Shown here piece by piece: positions 1 through 6,130 of a stretch of 10,728 nucleotides of DNA. Position 1 is the stretch's first letter. Each line of letters opens with the position of its first letter. The DNA comes from Comamonadaceae bacterium (lineage in GTDB: Bacteria > Pseudomonadota > Gammaproteobacteria > Burkholderiales > Burkholderiaceae). The stretch covers positions 1 through 10,728 of the forward strand of contig CANKOT010000078.1 in the NCBI GenBank assembly GCA_947484245.1, given 5' to 3'. The notes below the pieces were generated by a model. It was not told the origin of the DNA, did no database searches, and saw only the letters and a list, made by a program, of their open reading frames with translations. The translations under genes and the position numbers were made by a program.

Positions 1-127
1 CCGGTGAAATAGCACCGGTGATGTAGCTCGCACGATCAGACGCCTGGAACACAACAGCGTTTGCAACTTCTTTCGGATCGGCCAAGCGGGCCAGCGCAAG
101 CTTGCAGGTCTGCAATCTAAATCTCAT
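1..127 (-). pseudogene. C-terminal remnant of a short-chain dehydrogenase/reductase (SDR), continues past the left edge
   Basis: Read on the minus strand, the frame opened by an ATG at 127-125 gives about 42 codons before the window ends. From roughly residue 10 it matches the C-terminal part of classical SDR enzymes: an ARLADPKEVANAVVF stretch followed by ASDRASYITGA, the segment that normally leads into the final VDGG. The Rossmann glycine motif and the YxxxK catalytic motif, which should lie some 150-200 residues upstream, are absent; upstream lies the terminator of the neighbouring esterase gene. The residues just after the ATG do not look like SDR sequence. I see a 5'-truncated gene and infer a non-functional remnant. 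The ATG is probably fortuitous and has no good ribosome binding site. SDR family membership is fairly sure; the specific substrate cannot be told. Confidence 0.65.
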
Positions 128-141
128 GCTGAACGCACAAG

Positions 142-172
142 AAAAAAGACCTCTCAGGAAAACCCTGAGAGG
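142..172 (-). terminator. Rho-independent terminator of the esterase gene
   Basis: A perfect 9-bp inverted repeat (CCTCTCAGG at 150-158 and CCTGAGAGG at 164-172) encloses a 5-base loop. Read on the minus strand, the hairpin is followed after two bases by six T residues (142-147). It lies about 65 bases downstream of the esterase stop codon at 237, in the right orientation to end that transcript. This is the only textbook intrinsic terminator I found in the window. Confidence 0.88.
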
Positions 173-236
173 TAAGGCGTTAATACCTGAAGGTGTTGTC
201 TTAATCTTCTAAGAGCATATAAACCACAGTCTTCAA

Positions 237-1889
237 TCAGCTACAAGTAAAGCTCGATGCCACATTGTTGGGACCAACCCCATTCCATTTTTGAACTTGA
301 GGATGCGGGCAAATTGGACGTGTACTTGTGACAGGCTGCCCAACAACATCACCAGTATATTTTTTGGCGATCAGTTTTTCAGGAGCAACTCCTTTTTCGA
401 CCCAGTTTTCAAGCGCTTTTAAAACATCATCCTCGGCAGAAGTCGCCGGTATAAAAGGAGGAGTCTGCCCAGCTGATTGCCCAAAGTAGGTTGGCCCCAT
501 TCCACCCTGACAATGAATCATACTTGGAACCATAAAGAGGCGATAAAAATCCTGCGTTTTAGCCAGGCCACCCATCACAGCTACCACTTTGTCATAGTAA
601 TTTATGCTCTCTTGTGGTTCCAATGCAGGATCAGCCCAGCCGTGGTATTGGATGATTTTTATGCCTTTCGCCTTTTGGGCCGCAAGGTTGGGATCCGTTG
701 CATTAAGAATTGGTCCTAATTTCGCATCCAAAAGAGCTGGATCAACATCAAAATTAAACGCATTTGCATTCCAATCCGACCTGTTGTACAGCATACCGCC
801 TACCGTAACAACGCCTAAACGTACGGGAGAAGTGCCGGTAACGTAGTTAAGCCATGAATTTGTCAAAGCTTCAGCACCTTGCTCTGCGCCAGGAAACAGT
901 TGACGCCCTGAAGATGTCACTGGTCCTTTATAAATCCTTTTTAAAGCGACCAGTTGAGGGGGTGTTAAGCACGCTGGTGTATCTGCGCCTCCAGTGCAGG
1001 CCAAAACGTCAGGGTTGAAGTTGCACATTCTTGGATTTGTGATCACATTATCTTTAATTCCATCAATTTCATCGCACTGCGCCAATGAAGCAGCCTGTAT
1101 TGCGGGAAGTTTATTGTCTGGAATAAGTGGCACAGTTTCAGAAGTGCCATAAATGGCTTGCCTTTTGTTTATCCAATTCGTAGTTTGCCCGGTCCAGTTG
1201 TTGGCAGGTGCACCGATAACAAAGCCGTCATAATCGTTTTGAAAACGTTGCAATTCCATATGGCCTTGTCGCCCACCGTTGGAGCAGCCGTAAAAATAAG
1301 AGCGATCCGGGGCTTTGTCATAAAAAGCCGTTATGGTTTTCTTCGCTTCTATTGTCTGCAAATGCTTGGCACGGTATCCATAGTCGATAACTTTTTCAGG
1401 GTGATTGACCATCCACCAAGTATCTGTGACCACATGGCCTGTATCTGTCGATGCGCCAGCATAGCCACGCCTGAGGGCGTCTGCCAGTCCGGCAAATCCG
1501 ATTGCCCCAGCCAAGCCGCCTTCGGTGACTGAAAGATACTTTCCATTCCACGTAGTTTGAGGCATCCACACTTCAAAAATTATGCTCGAATCTTCTGTAG
1601 GATTTGCCACGCCCACCACTCGGCAAAAAGCAGGTAAGTCTGTCAAGGTTATGGTTGTTCCCGGTGGTTTATATGACCCACTAGGAATTAGTTCACTGGC
1701 AGTGTATTTTGAAGATCCACCTAAAGTAGATTTTCCCAAATTGAGGCATTTTTGATCAGAGGATACCGCAGTTTCAACTGCGGAACTTCCGCCACAGCCT
1801 GAAATTATGGCTACGAACAGGAGCAAAAAACATGATTTGAGTATGGTGACTCTATAATTTGTAAATTTTATAAAAAAAGAAAAGTTCAT
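237..1889 (-). CDS. Tannase/feruloyl esterase family lipoprotein (MHETase-like alpha/beta hydrolase)
   Basis: A 550-residue secreted serine esterase of the tannase/feruloyl esterase family, which cleaves ester bonds of phenolic acids such as ferulate or gallate; the PET-pathway enzyme MHETase belongs to the same family. The N-terminus is a lipoprotein signal ending in a lipobox ISGC (Cys about 32) with Gly after the cysteine, so an outer-membrane or surface lipoprotein is likely. The nucleophile motif is GCSNGG (Ser about 203), the acid Asp is in HGWADP (about 420) and the His is in MIHCQGG (about 459). The cysteines beside Ser and His form the family's CS-D-HC disulfide arrangement. A CDEIDGIKDNVI stretch (about 272) resembles the calcium-binding loop of the lid domain. 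I chose the ATG at 1889 over the ATG at 1895 because AAAAGGA sits 5 bases upstream of it but abuts the other. The gene is monocistronic, between a 410-base AT-rich spacer and its own terminator. Family is sure; substrate is unknown. Confidence 0.9.
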   Translation of the reverse strand: MNFSFFIKFTNYRVTILKSCFLLLFVAIISGCGGSSAVETAVSSDQKCLNLGKSTLGGSSKYTASELIPSGSYKPPGTTITLTDLPAFCRVVGVANPTEDSSIIFEVWMPQTTWNGKYLSVTEGGLAGAIGFAGLADALRRGYAGASTDTGHVVTDTWWMVNHPEKVIDYGYRAKHLQTIEAKKTITAFYDKAPDRSYFYGCSNGGRQGHMELQRFQNDYDGFVIGAPANNWTGQTTNWINKRQAIYGTSETVPLIPDNKLPAIQAASLAQCDEIDGIKDNVITNPRMCNFNPDVLACTGGADTPACLTPPQLVALKRIYKGPVTSSGRQLFPGAEQGAEALTNSWLNYVTGTSPVRLGVVTVGGMLYNRSDWNANAFNFDVDPALLDAKLGPILNATDPNLAAQKAKGIKIIQYHGWADPALEPQESINYYDKVVAVMGGLAKTQDFYRLFMVPSMIHCQGGMGPTYFGQSAGQTPPFIPATSAEDDVLKALENWVEKGVAPEKLIAKKYTGDVVGQPVTSTRPICPHPQVQKWNGVGPNNVASSFTCS

Positions 1890-1894
1890 GATCA

Positions 1895-1901
1895 TCCTTT
1901 T
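1895..1901 (-). promoter_or_regulatory. Ribosome binding site that decides the esterase start
   Basis: On the minus strand AAAAGGA (1901-1895) is followed by five bases and then the ATG at 1889-1887. The upstream ATG at 1895-1893 overlaps this site, so it cannot use it. This supports the second ATG as the true start. Confidence 0.65.
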
Positions 1902-2302
1902 GGAGTGAAACTTTGCAAAAATTGAATTACATATTTCCCTACTGCATCCACTTAGATTTAGGCCATTGCTTTTAACCTTTTTTTCCTTCGATCACCTTTC
2001 CTTATGAATTTTTTTAAAATTTCGAGGGTTTCAAAAGATATGCTCAATACTGACCGAAAATATCCAAGTCTCTGATCGACCAAAACTACAATTACCAACT
2101 TACAAAAATCATCATGATAACGTCAGCATAGATTTAAACAAAATAGTATGTTAATTTCCATTAACCATTTTTTTATACGGTCTATAACTTAAAGAAATTA
2201 GAAAAAAATTAAACCTTCTGGACCATTTTTTCCTGTTACTTGATTTTTCAATCAACACCATTTTTCTGATGACTTAGAAGACTACAGATAAAATAGGCTA
2301 TA
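1902..2302. other. AT-rich intergenic spacer between ctaB and the esterase gene
   Basis: About 400 bases rich in A and T runs, with frequent stops in all frames and no recognisable coding region. It must hold the 3' end of the oxidase operon transcript and the promoter of the esterase, but I see no convincing -35/-10 pair. Two small perfect inverted repeats occur: GTTAAT/ATTAAC at 2150-2165, which on the plus strand is followed closely by seven T residues (2168-2174), and TTGATT/AATCAA at 2240-2255. Both have six-base, AT-rich stems and 4-base loops, so they are weak terminator candidates at best. The minus-strand side, where ctaB transcription would end, lacks a T-tract directly after either hairpin. 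Confidence 0.5.
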
Positions 2303-3199
2303 TCAAAACAAGTAATGATCTACCAACATGGCAGCAAAAAGAGCGCTCAAATGAACGAGAGAAAATTTAAACGTCTGTCGCGCTAGCTCGTCTGAATATT
2401 GACGCCATAGCTTGAATGCATAAATCACAAAAATCAGACTTAAACCCAATGCAACCAAGAGATAAAGCCAAGAACTCATGCCATAAACAAATGGCATTAA
2501 ACAAGCAGCCAACAAAATAAGGGTGTAGAGCAGAATTTGCAGGCACGTAAAGTTAATGCCATGTGTTACAGGCAACATAGGCAGTCCCGACTTCCTATAG
2601 TCCTCAACTCGGTAAAGTGCCAGCGCCCAGAAATGAGGTGGCGTCCACAAGAAAATAATCAGAAAGAGTAAAAGCGCTTCGGGCCCCACCTGATCGGTCA
2701 TGGCAGCCCACCCCAGCACCGGCGGCATGGCGCCCGACGAGCCCCCAATCACGATGTTTTGTGGCGTGAGGGGCTTCAAGATCACAGTGTAAATAACCGC
2801 GTATCCCAAAAAGGTGCCCAAGGTAAGCCACATGGTGAGAGGGTTGATCCAGAAATACAGCAATACCGAACCAGCGGCGCAGAGCGTAGAAGAAAATAGC
2901 AAAGTCAGTAGCACGTCAACCTGACCTTGAGCCGTGGGGCGCCAAGATGTTCTTTTCATCTTGGCATCTATTTCTTTTTCAACCAAGCAGTTGATGGCCG
3001 CTGCTGCTCCAGCAACCATCCAGATGCCTACGCAAGCCAATATGGCGCGTTGAATTTCGCTGAGGGTTGGTACTCCGGGTACCGCCATCACCATGCCTAC
3101 AAGGGCGCAAAATACAATCAGTTGCAACACTCTTGGTTTAGTCAGCGCGTGAAGCTGACCCAGAACGATCAAGGGATTTCGCAAAACAATCGTCGGCAT
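2303..3199 (-). CDS. ctaB: Protoheme IX farnesyltransferase (heme O synthase)
   Basis: An integral membrane prenyltransferase of 298 residues that adds a farnesyl group to protoheme to make heme O, the precursor of heme A used by the oxidase encoded upstream. The first conserved motif appears as [15 protein letters not shown] followed by RP (residues about 70-88); the leading Asp of the usual NxxxDxxxD is Glu here, which I recall as common in betaproteobacterial CtaB. The second motif, [10 protein letters not shown] then PMLPVTHG, lies after about residue 200. The rest is a run of hydrophobic helices, and the length is normal for the family. It is the last gene of the oxidase operon, starting 37 bases after the preceding stop. 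No good ribosome binding site precedes the ATG at 3199, yet the N-terminus aligns well with the usual ALTKPRV beginning, so translation may depend on coupling to the upstream gene. No heme A synthase is present nearby. Confidence 0.95.
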   Translation of the reverse strand: MPTIVLRNPLIVLGQLHALTKPRVLQLIVFCALVGMVMAVPGVPTLSEIQRAILACVGIWMVAGAAAAINCLVEKEIDAKMKRTSWRPTAQGQVDVLLTLLFSSTLCAAGSVLLYFWINPLTMWLTLGTFLGYAVIYTVILKPLTPQNIVIGGSSGAMPPVLGWAAMTDQVGPEALLLFLIIFLWTPPHFWALALYRVEDYRKSGLPMLPVTHGINFTCLQILLYTLILLAACLMPFVYGMSSWLYLLVALGLSLIFVIYAFKLWRQYSDELARQTFKFSLVHLSALFAAMLVDHYLF

Positions 3200-3236
3200 A
3201 AATTGAATTTGATGGTGGTAGACAATTCGTCTGCAA

Positions 3237-3797
3237 CTATGAGTGACGAATCATTCCTACTTTGCTCTGAATACTCACCAGCCAGTGTGGAGGGCCGTCT
3301 TCCGTTCCAGCCCGATCCAAATTTGGATGAAGCTTTGAAATTTGTTCGAGGATTTTTTCCTGATGTGGTTCTAGGTCAACAAAAAAAACATGACGCCCTT
3401 CCGCTAAGATTTTTTCAAATCTAGCAAACTTATAGTTAGGCGTCTGAATGCCAATGAAGCCGCCCATCCAAGCGCCAAAGCCTAAAATGACAACCGAAAG
3501 AAAAACAAAGGGCATCAAGCCTGCTGACGTACTTGCCAGCTCAAAGCTAAAGGCCATCAAGAGCATCGTGCTGGCCAAGCCGCAACCCACCACAGCGCCA
3601 AGTATCGACTTGTGCACAACGTCTTGCTTCATAAATGATTGAACTTCGTGCAGGTGTGGATGTTCTGACAAGCTCTTGTCATCCAAGCTCAACACATGAA
3701 TCTGAGGCGTTGCAATACCAGCACCCTCAAGTTGCTCTTCGAAAAGCTCCAAATCATCCAGACTCGGACCCGTAAAATAACTTCTTTTTAACTTCAT
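3237..3797 (-). CDS. Uncharacterised two-helix membrane protein in the oxidase operon
   Basis: A 186-residue protein that I cannot assign a function. It has a soluble N-terminal part (1-63) that begins like a small alpha/beta domain ([22 protein letters not shown], then IHVLSLDD). Two membrane segments follow, about 64-86 and 93-117, the second rich in glycine ([12 protein letters not shown]). After [16 protein letters not shown] comes a second short alpha/beta-like segment with HVFFVDLE. This layout resembles small bacterial membrane proteins that databases often mislabel as NAD/FAD-utilizing enzymes or place near the DUF1269 group; I do not see a nucleotide-binding motif. It starts 31 bases after the cytochrome c stop, with GAGGG 7 bases from its ATG, and is followed by ctaB. 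Its place in the operon suggests a role in oxidase assembly, stability or regulation, but that is inference only. Confidence 0.8.
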   Translation of the reverse strand: MKLKRSYFTGPSLDDLELFEEQLEGAGIATPQIHVLSLDDKSLSEHPHLHEVQSFMKQDVVHKSILGAVVGCGLASTMLLMAFSFELASTSAGLMPFVFLSVVILGFGAWMGGFIGIQTPNYKFARFEKILAEGRHVFFVDLEPHQEKILEQISKLHPNLDRAGTEDGPPHWLVSIQSKVGMIRHS

Positions 3798-3828
3798 ACG
3801 ACACCCTCAGTTAAAAGTACGCCTTGCT

Positions 3829-4335
3829 CTAATTTATCGTTACCTTGGCTACGATGTAGTCCACAGCAGCCTTCACTTCTGCATCACTCAATGACGCGTT
3901 GCCACCCTTTGCGGGCATCACGCCAGTCGAACTGCTTATGCCATTAAGGGCGTTGACATAAAGAACCTTGGTCCCTTTAGCCAACCGTGTTTGCCAATGC
4001 GCCTGATCGCCAAGTTTGGGGGCGCCTGCAATCCCTGAAGCATGACAAGCGGCACAACTTTGGCCAAAAACCTGAGCACCATCTCTTGTCACCGTGCCAG
4101 TGCTTATCGATGCGTTGATGACAGCAACTTCTTTAGGCAACTCCATGACAAGTTTTCCAACCGGTTTAATGCGATCAAGCACACTGCTCCCATTGCGCAT
4201 CAAGGTATCTCTGCTGTGCATGACCTGATTTGGCATGCTCATATGATGCGTAACAAGGAGATAAGCAAACAAGGCAACACCCAAGGAAAAACCAGAGATG
4301 ACCACGGTGTGTACAACGTATTTTTTCTTTGCCAT
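3829..4335 (-). CDS. Membrane-anchored monoheme cytochrome c (c5-like)
   Basis: A 168-residue electron carrier. Residues about 8-29 form one hydrophobic helix after a basic start (MAKKKY), with no obvious cleavage site or lipobox, so it is probably an uncleaved anchor with the rest in the periplasm. A linker of roughly 55 residues leads to a cytochrome c fold with the heme site CAACH (94-98), the GIAGAPKLGD loop after it and the distal Met in VMPAKGGN (Met 140). The ending LSDAEVKAAVDYIV is typical of cytochrome c5. The start is the ATG at 4335, preceded by GGGAGAG at a 6-base spacing; an in-frame GTG at 4350 lies upstream of that site and is unlikely. The gene follows subunit IV by 63 bases, so it probably delivers electrons to the oxidase or links it to the bc1 complex. 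The heme assignment is certain; the partner is inferred. Confidence 0.92.
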   Translation of the reverse strand: MAKKKYVVHTVVISGFSLGVALFAYLLVTHHMSMPNQVMHSRDTLMRNGSSVLDRIKPVGKLVMELPKEVAVINASISTGTVTRDGAQVFGQSCAACHASGIAGAPKLGDQAHWQTRLAKGTKVLYVNALNGISSSTGVMPAKGGNASLSDAEVKAAVDYIVAKVTIN

Positions 4336-4341
4336 GCGTGA

Positions 4342-4348
4342 CTCTCCC
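4342..4348 (-). promoter_or_regulatory. Ribosome binding site that decides the cytochrome c start
   Basis: GGGAGAG on the minus strand (4348-4342), six bases before the ATG at 4335. The alternative GTG at 4350 lies upstream of this site, so the shorter form is preferred. Confidence 0.65.
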
Positions 4349-4398
4349 ACTAATCAATGTCAATAAAATTTAACTTGCTTTAAATTGACTGATCGTTT

Positions 4399-4725
4399 TT
4401 ACGGCGCACCCTTGAAGAAAAATATACTCCTCGTCAGAAACGTATAGTCAGCCTCTAGTGCCCCAATACCAATGAAAGTTAGGATCAAGAGGGGTGGCAG
4501 CAAAATGGCATAAATAAAGGCCAAACGCTCCCACATCATGTGCATGAACACGGCAACGATCAATCCAGCCTTTAACAACATAAAGACGATGATCAAGGAC
4601 CAGCGCAGGTAGCCTTGCACATGAAAGTAATCAACCATATAAGAGGCTGTACTTAGTACGAAAAGCAGCAGCCAAATCTTGAGATAGATGCCTATCGGGT
4701 GCTGTTGGTTTTGTGCTTCAGACAT
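4399..4725 (-). CDS. Cytochrome c oxidase subunit IV (prokaryotic COX4 family)
   Basis: A 108-residue small membrane subunit. Three hydrophobic helices are visible at about 14-32, 41-61 and 68-90. The signature of the prokaryotic subunit IV family is present around the second and third helices: LLKAGLIVAVFMHMMWE (about 51-67), with the Lys, the MH pair and the Glu. The family is an accessory subunit that helps stabilise the subunit I/III core rather than carrying cofactors. AAGGAG lies 5 bases before the ATG, and its first bases are part of the stop codon of the upstream subunit III gene, so the two are probably translationally coupled. Length is normal for the family. Confidence 0.92.
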   Translation of the reverse strand: MSEAQNQQHPIGIYLKIWLLLFVLSTASYMVDYFHVQGYLRWSLIIVFMLLKAGLIVAVFMHMMWERLAFIYAILLPPLLILTFIGIGALEADYTFLTRSIFFFKGAP

Positions 4726-4730
4726 AGGTT

Positions 4731-4737
4731 CTCCTTA
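4731..4737 (-). promoter_or_regulatory. Stop codon overlapping a ribosome binding site (subunit III to IV)
   Basis: On the minus strand the TAA stop of subunit III (4737-4735) shares its two A bases with the AAGGAG (4736-4731) that serves the subunit IV start at 4725. Such overlap favours translational coupling and equal production of the two subunits. Confidence 0.7.
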
Positions 4738-5460
4738 CCAAAGATAGAAAAACGCAAAAATAAAGACCCAGACCAAGTCGACAAAGTGCCAGTACAAACC
4801 GACGATTTCTATCGTTTCATAGCCACCCTTACGACCCGTCAGAAAACCAGGCCGTTCGTGTTCTAAATCGCCACGCCAGACCTTGAAGGCAAAGATCAAT
4901 AACAAAATGACGCCTATGGAGACATGGGTACCGTGAAATCCAGTGACCATAAAAAAGACAGAACCAAATTGCGCAGCACCCAAAGGATTGCCCCAAGGCC
5001 GTATCCCCTCTTCGGTGATTAACTTAGTCCATTCGAATGCCTGCATGCCAACAAATGAAGCCCCTAATAAGGCCGTGATCATCAGCATCACAAAGGTGGT
5101 TCGTCGGTCTTTTCGGTAGCCATAATTCACGGCCATGGCCATGGTTCCACTGCTGGTAATGAGAATGAAGGTCATCAACGCAATCAGGACCAAAGGGATC
5201 TCCTTGCCACCAAGCGTCAAGGCAAACACCTCGCTCGAATTGGGCCAGAGATCGGGAGTGGACATTCGTACGGTCATGTACGAAATCAAGAAAATACTGA
5301 AGATAAAGGTGTCGCTGACCAAGAAAATCCACATCATGGTTTTGCCCCATGGAACCTTCTTGAACGACTGTTGATCGGCGGACCAGTCACTCACAAGGCC
5401 CTTCATACCAGGCTCCAAGACGGGCGAGTGAATGGTTATTGTCGAAACAGGGTGTGACAT
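4735..5460 (-). CDS. coxC: Cytochrome c oxidase subunit III (canonical copy)
   Basis: A 241-residue membrane subunit without metal cofactors that stabilises subunit I during turnover. The layout is an N-terminal soluble tail of about 40 residues and five membrane helices, the bacterial short form that lacks the first two helices of the seven-helix type. Family signatures are clear: WIFLVSDTFIF in the first helix (Asp 50 where mitochondrial subunit III has Glu), QAFEW (140-144), GFHGTHVSIG (174-183) and YWHFVDLVWVFIF near the end (223-235). The ATG at 5460 lies one base after the stop of the upstream subunit III-like gene, and an AAGGA inside that gene's last codons sits 6 bases before it. It is the more conserved of two adjacent subunit III-type genes. 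Confidence 0.94.
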   Translation of the reverse strand: MSHPVSTITIHSPVLEPGMKGLVSDWSADQQSFKKVPWGKTMMWIFLVSDTFIFSIFLISYMTVRMSTPDLWPNSSEVFALTLGGKEIPLVLIALMTFILITSSGTMAMAVNYGYRKDRRTTFVMLMITALLGASFVGMQAFEWTKLITEEGIRPWGNPLGAAQFGSVFFMVTGFHGTHVSIGVILLLIFAFKVWRGDLEHERPGFLTGRKGGYETIEIVGLYWHFVDLVWVFIFAFFYLW

Positions 5461-5461
5461 A

Positions 5462-6118
5462 TCAGGTCCTTCCTTTTATCCCGCAGATAACCATCAATTC
5501 ATCTAAGTTGTTCCCTGTGAACAACAGGCCAAAAAGTACAAGCCATACCAACAACAAAAAATGCCAGTAAAGCGTGCACAACTCAACACGGTGCCGCACT
5601 TTCTCTATCGCACAACCTCTCCACAAGCGGGTCAGCGCTTGACCCCAAACCACCAATCCACCTAGCAAATGCAAGCCATGCAAACCCGTGATGAGATAGA
5701 AAAAAGCAATGGCCGGATTGGTGACTTGAAAATAAACCAAGGAGCCGAGTTCACGCCAGGCTTGAGCCTGACCCATCAAGAACAGCAAGGTGCAAAGTCC
5801 TGCTGCCAAAAGACTTCGAAGCAATAGCTTGTCTTGACCACGCCTAACAGCGTACTGGGCCAATTCAAGCCCCAAACTACCCAGAAACAAAACCAGTGTG
5901 TTGGCCCACATTAATCTGATTTGTGGCGCAGGCCGCCAATCTTCATAGGCCATGCGTCCGGCATAAGCCACAATTAGCAACGTGAATACAACAGTGACAA
6001 CGCCCAAAAATACTTTAAGCGCAGCTCGCTTATTCTGTTGATTGGAATGCTGCTGAAGCAACGGTAACTCGGCCGTAGCTTCCCAGGGCTTGGTGGTCAA
6101 GTGATGAATGAGGTTCAT
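5462..6118 (-). CDS. Divergent second subunit III-like protein of the oxidase
   Basis: A 218-residue membrane protein with five hydrophobic segments and the outline of heme-copper oxidase subunit III. It keeps TGLHGLHLLGG (144-154) and YWHFLLLVWLVLF (184-196). In the second motif the Asp that nearly all subunit III proteins have (YWHFxDxVW) is Leu 189, and the first-helix acidic residue is not evident. It directly precedes the canonical subunit III, so the operon has two paralogs. I recall related proteins in other betaproteobacterial oxidase operons, where they are annotated simply as subunit 3. The start is uncertain: a GTG at 6130 follows the subunit I stop with no gap, while the ATG at 6118 gives an N-terminus (MNLIHHLTTKPW) closer to what I expect, with AGGTG about 9 bases upstream. 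I prefer 6118. Family membership is good; whether it replaces or adds to the other subunit III is unknown. Confidence 0.85.
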   Translation of the reverse strand: MNLIHHLTTKPWEATAELPLLQQHSNQQNKRAALKVFLGVVTVVFTLLIVAYAGRMAYEDWRPAPQIRLMWANTLVLFLGSLGLELAQYAVRRGQDKLLLRSLLAAGLCTLLFLMGQAQAWRELGSLVYFQVTNPAIAFFYLITGLHGLHLLGGLVVWGQALTRLWRGCAIEKVRHRVELCTLYWHFLLLVWLVLFGLLFTGNNLDELMVICGIKGRT

Positions 6119-6130
6119 GGCTGTGCGCAC

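Noticed and set aside
98..115. Restriction-site-like string (AAGCTTGCAGG...) that resembles a cloning-vector polylinker
   Set aside because: Only the HindIII site and a few following bases match; no further vector sequence surrounds it, so contamination is not supported.
1981..2090. Short plus-strand open frame of about 23 codons beginning MNFFKISRV in the AT-rich spacer
   Set aside because: No ribosome binding site, very short and no recognisable features.
2240..2255. FNR/ANR-like site TTGAT...ATCAA
   Set aside because: The half-sites are separated by six bases rather than the four of the FNR consensus, and it lies downstream of ctaB, not near an oxidase promoter.
2927..3424. Plus-strand open frame of 165 codons opposite ctaB and the two-helix protein
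   Set aside because: It spans two real minus-strand genes and the gap between them, has no recognisable domain and no good start signal.
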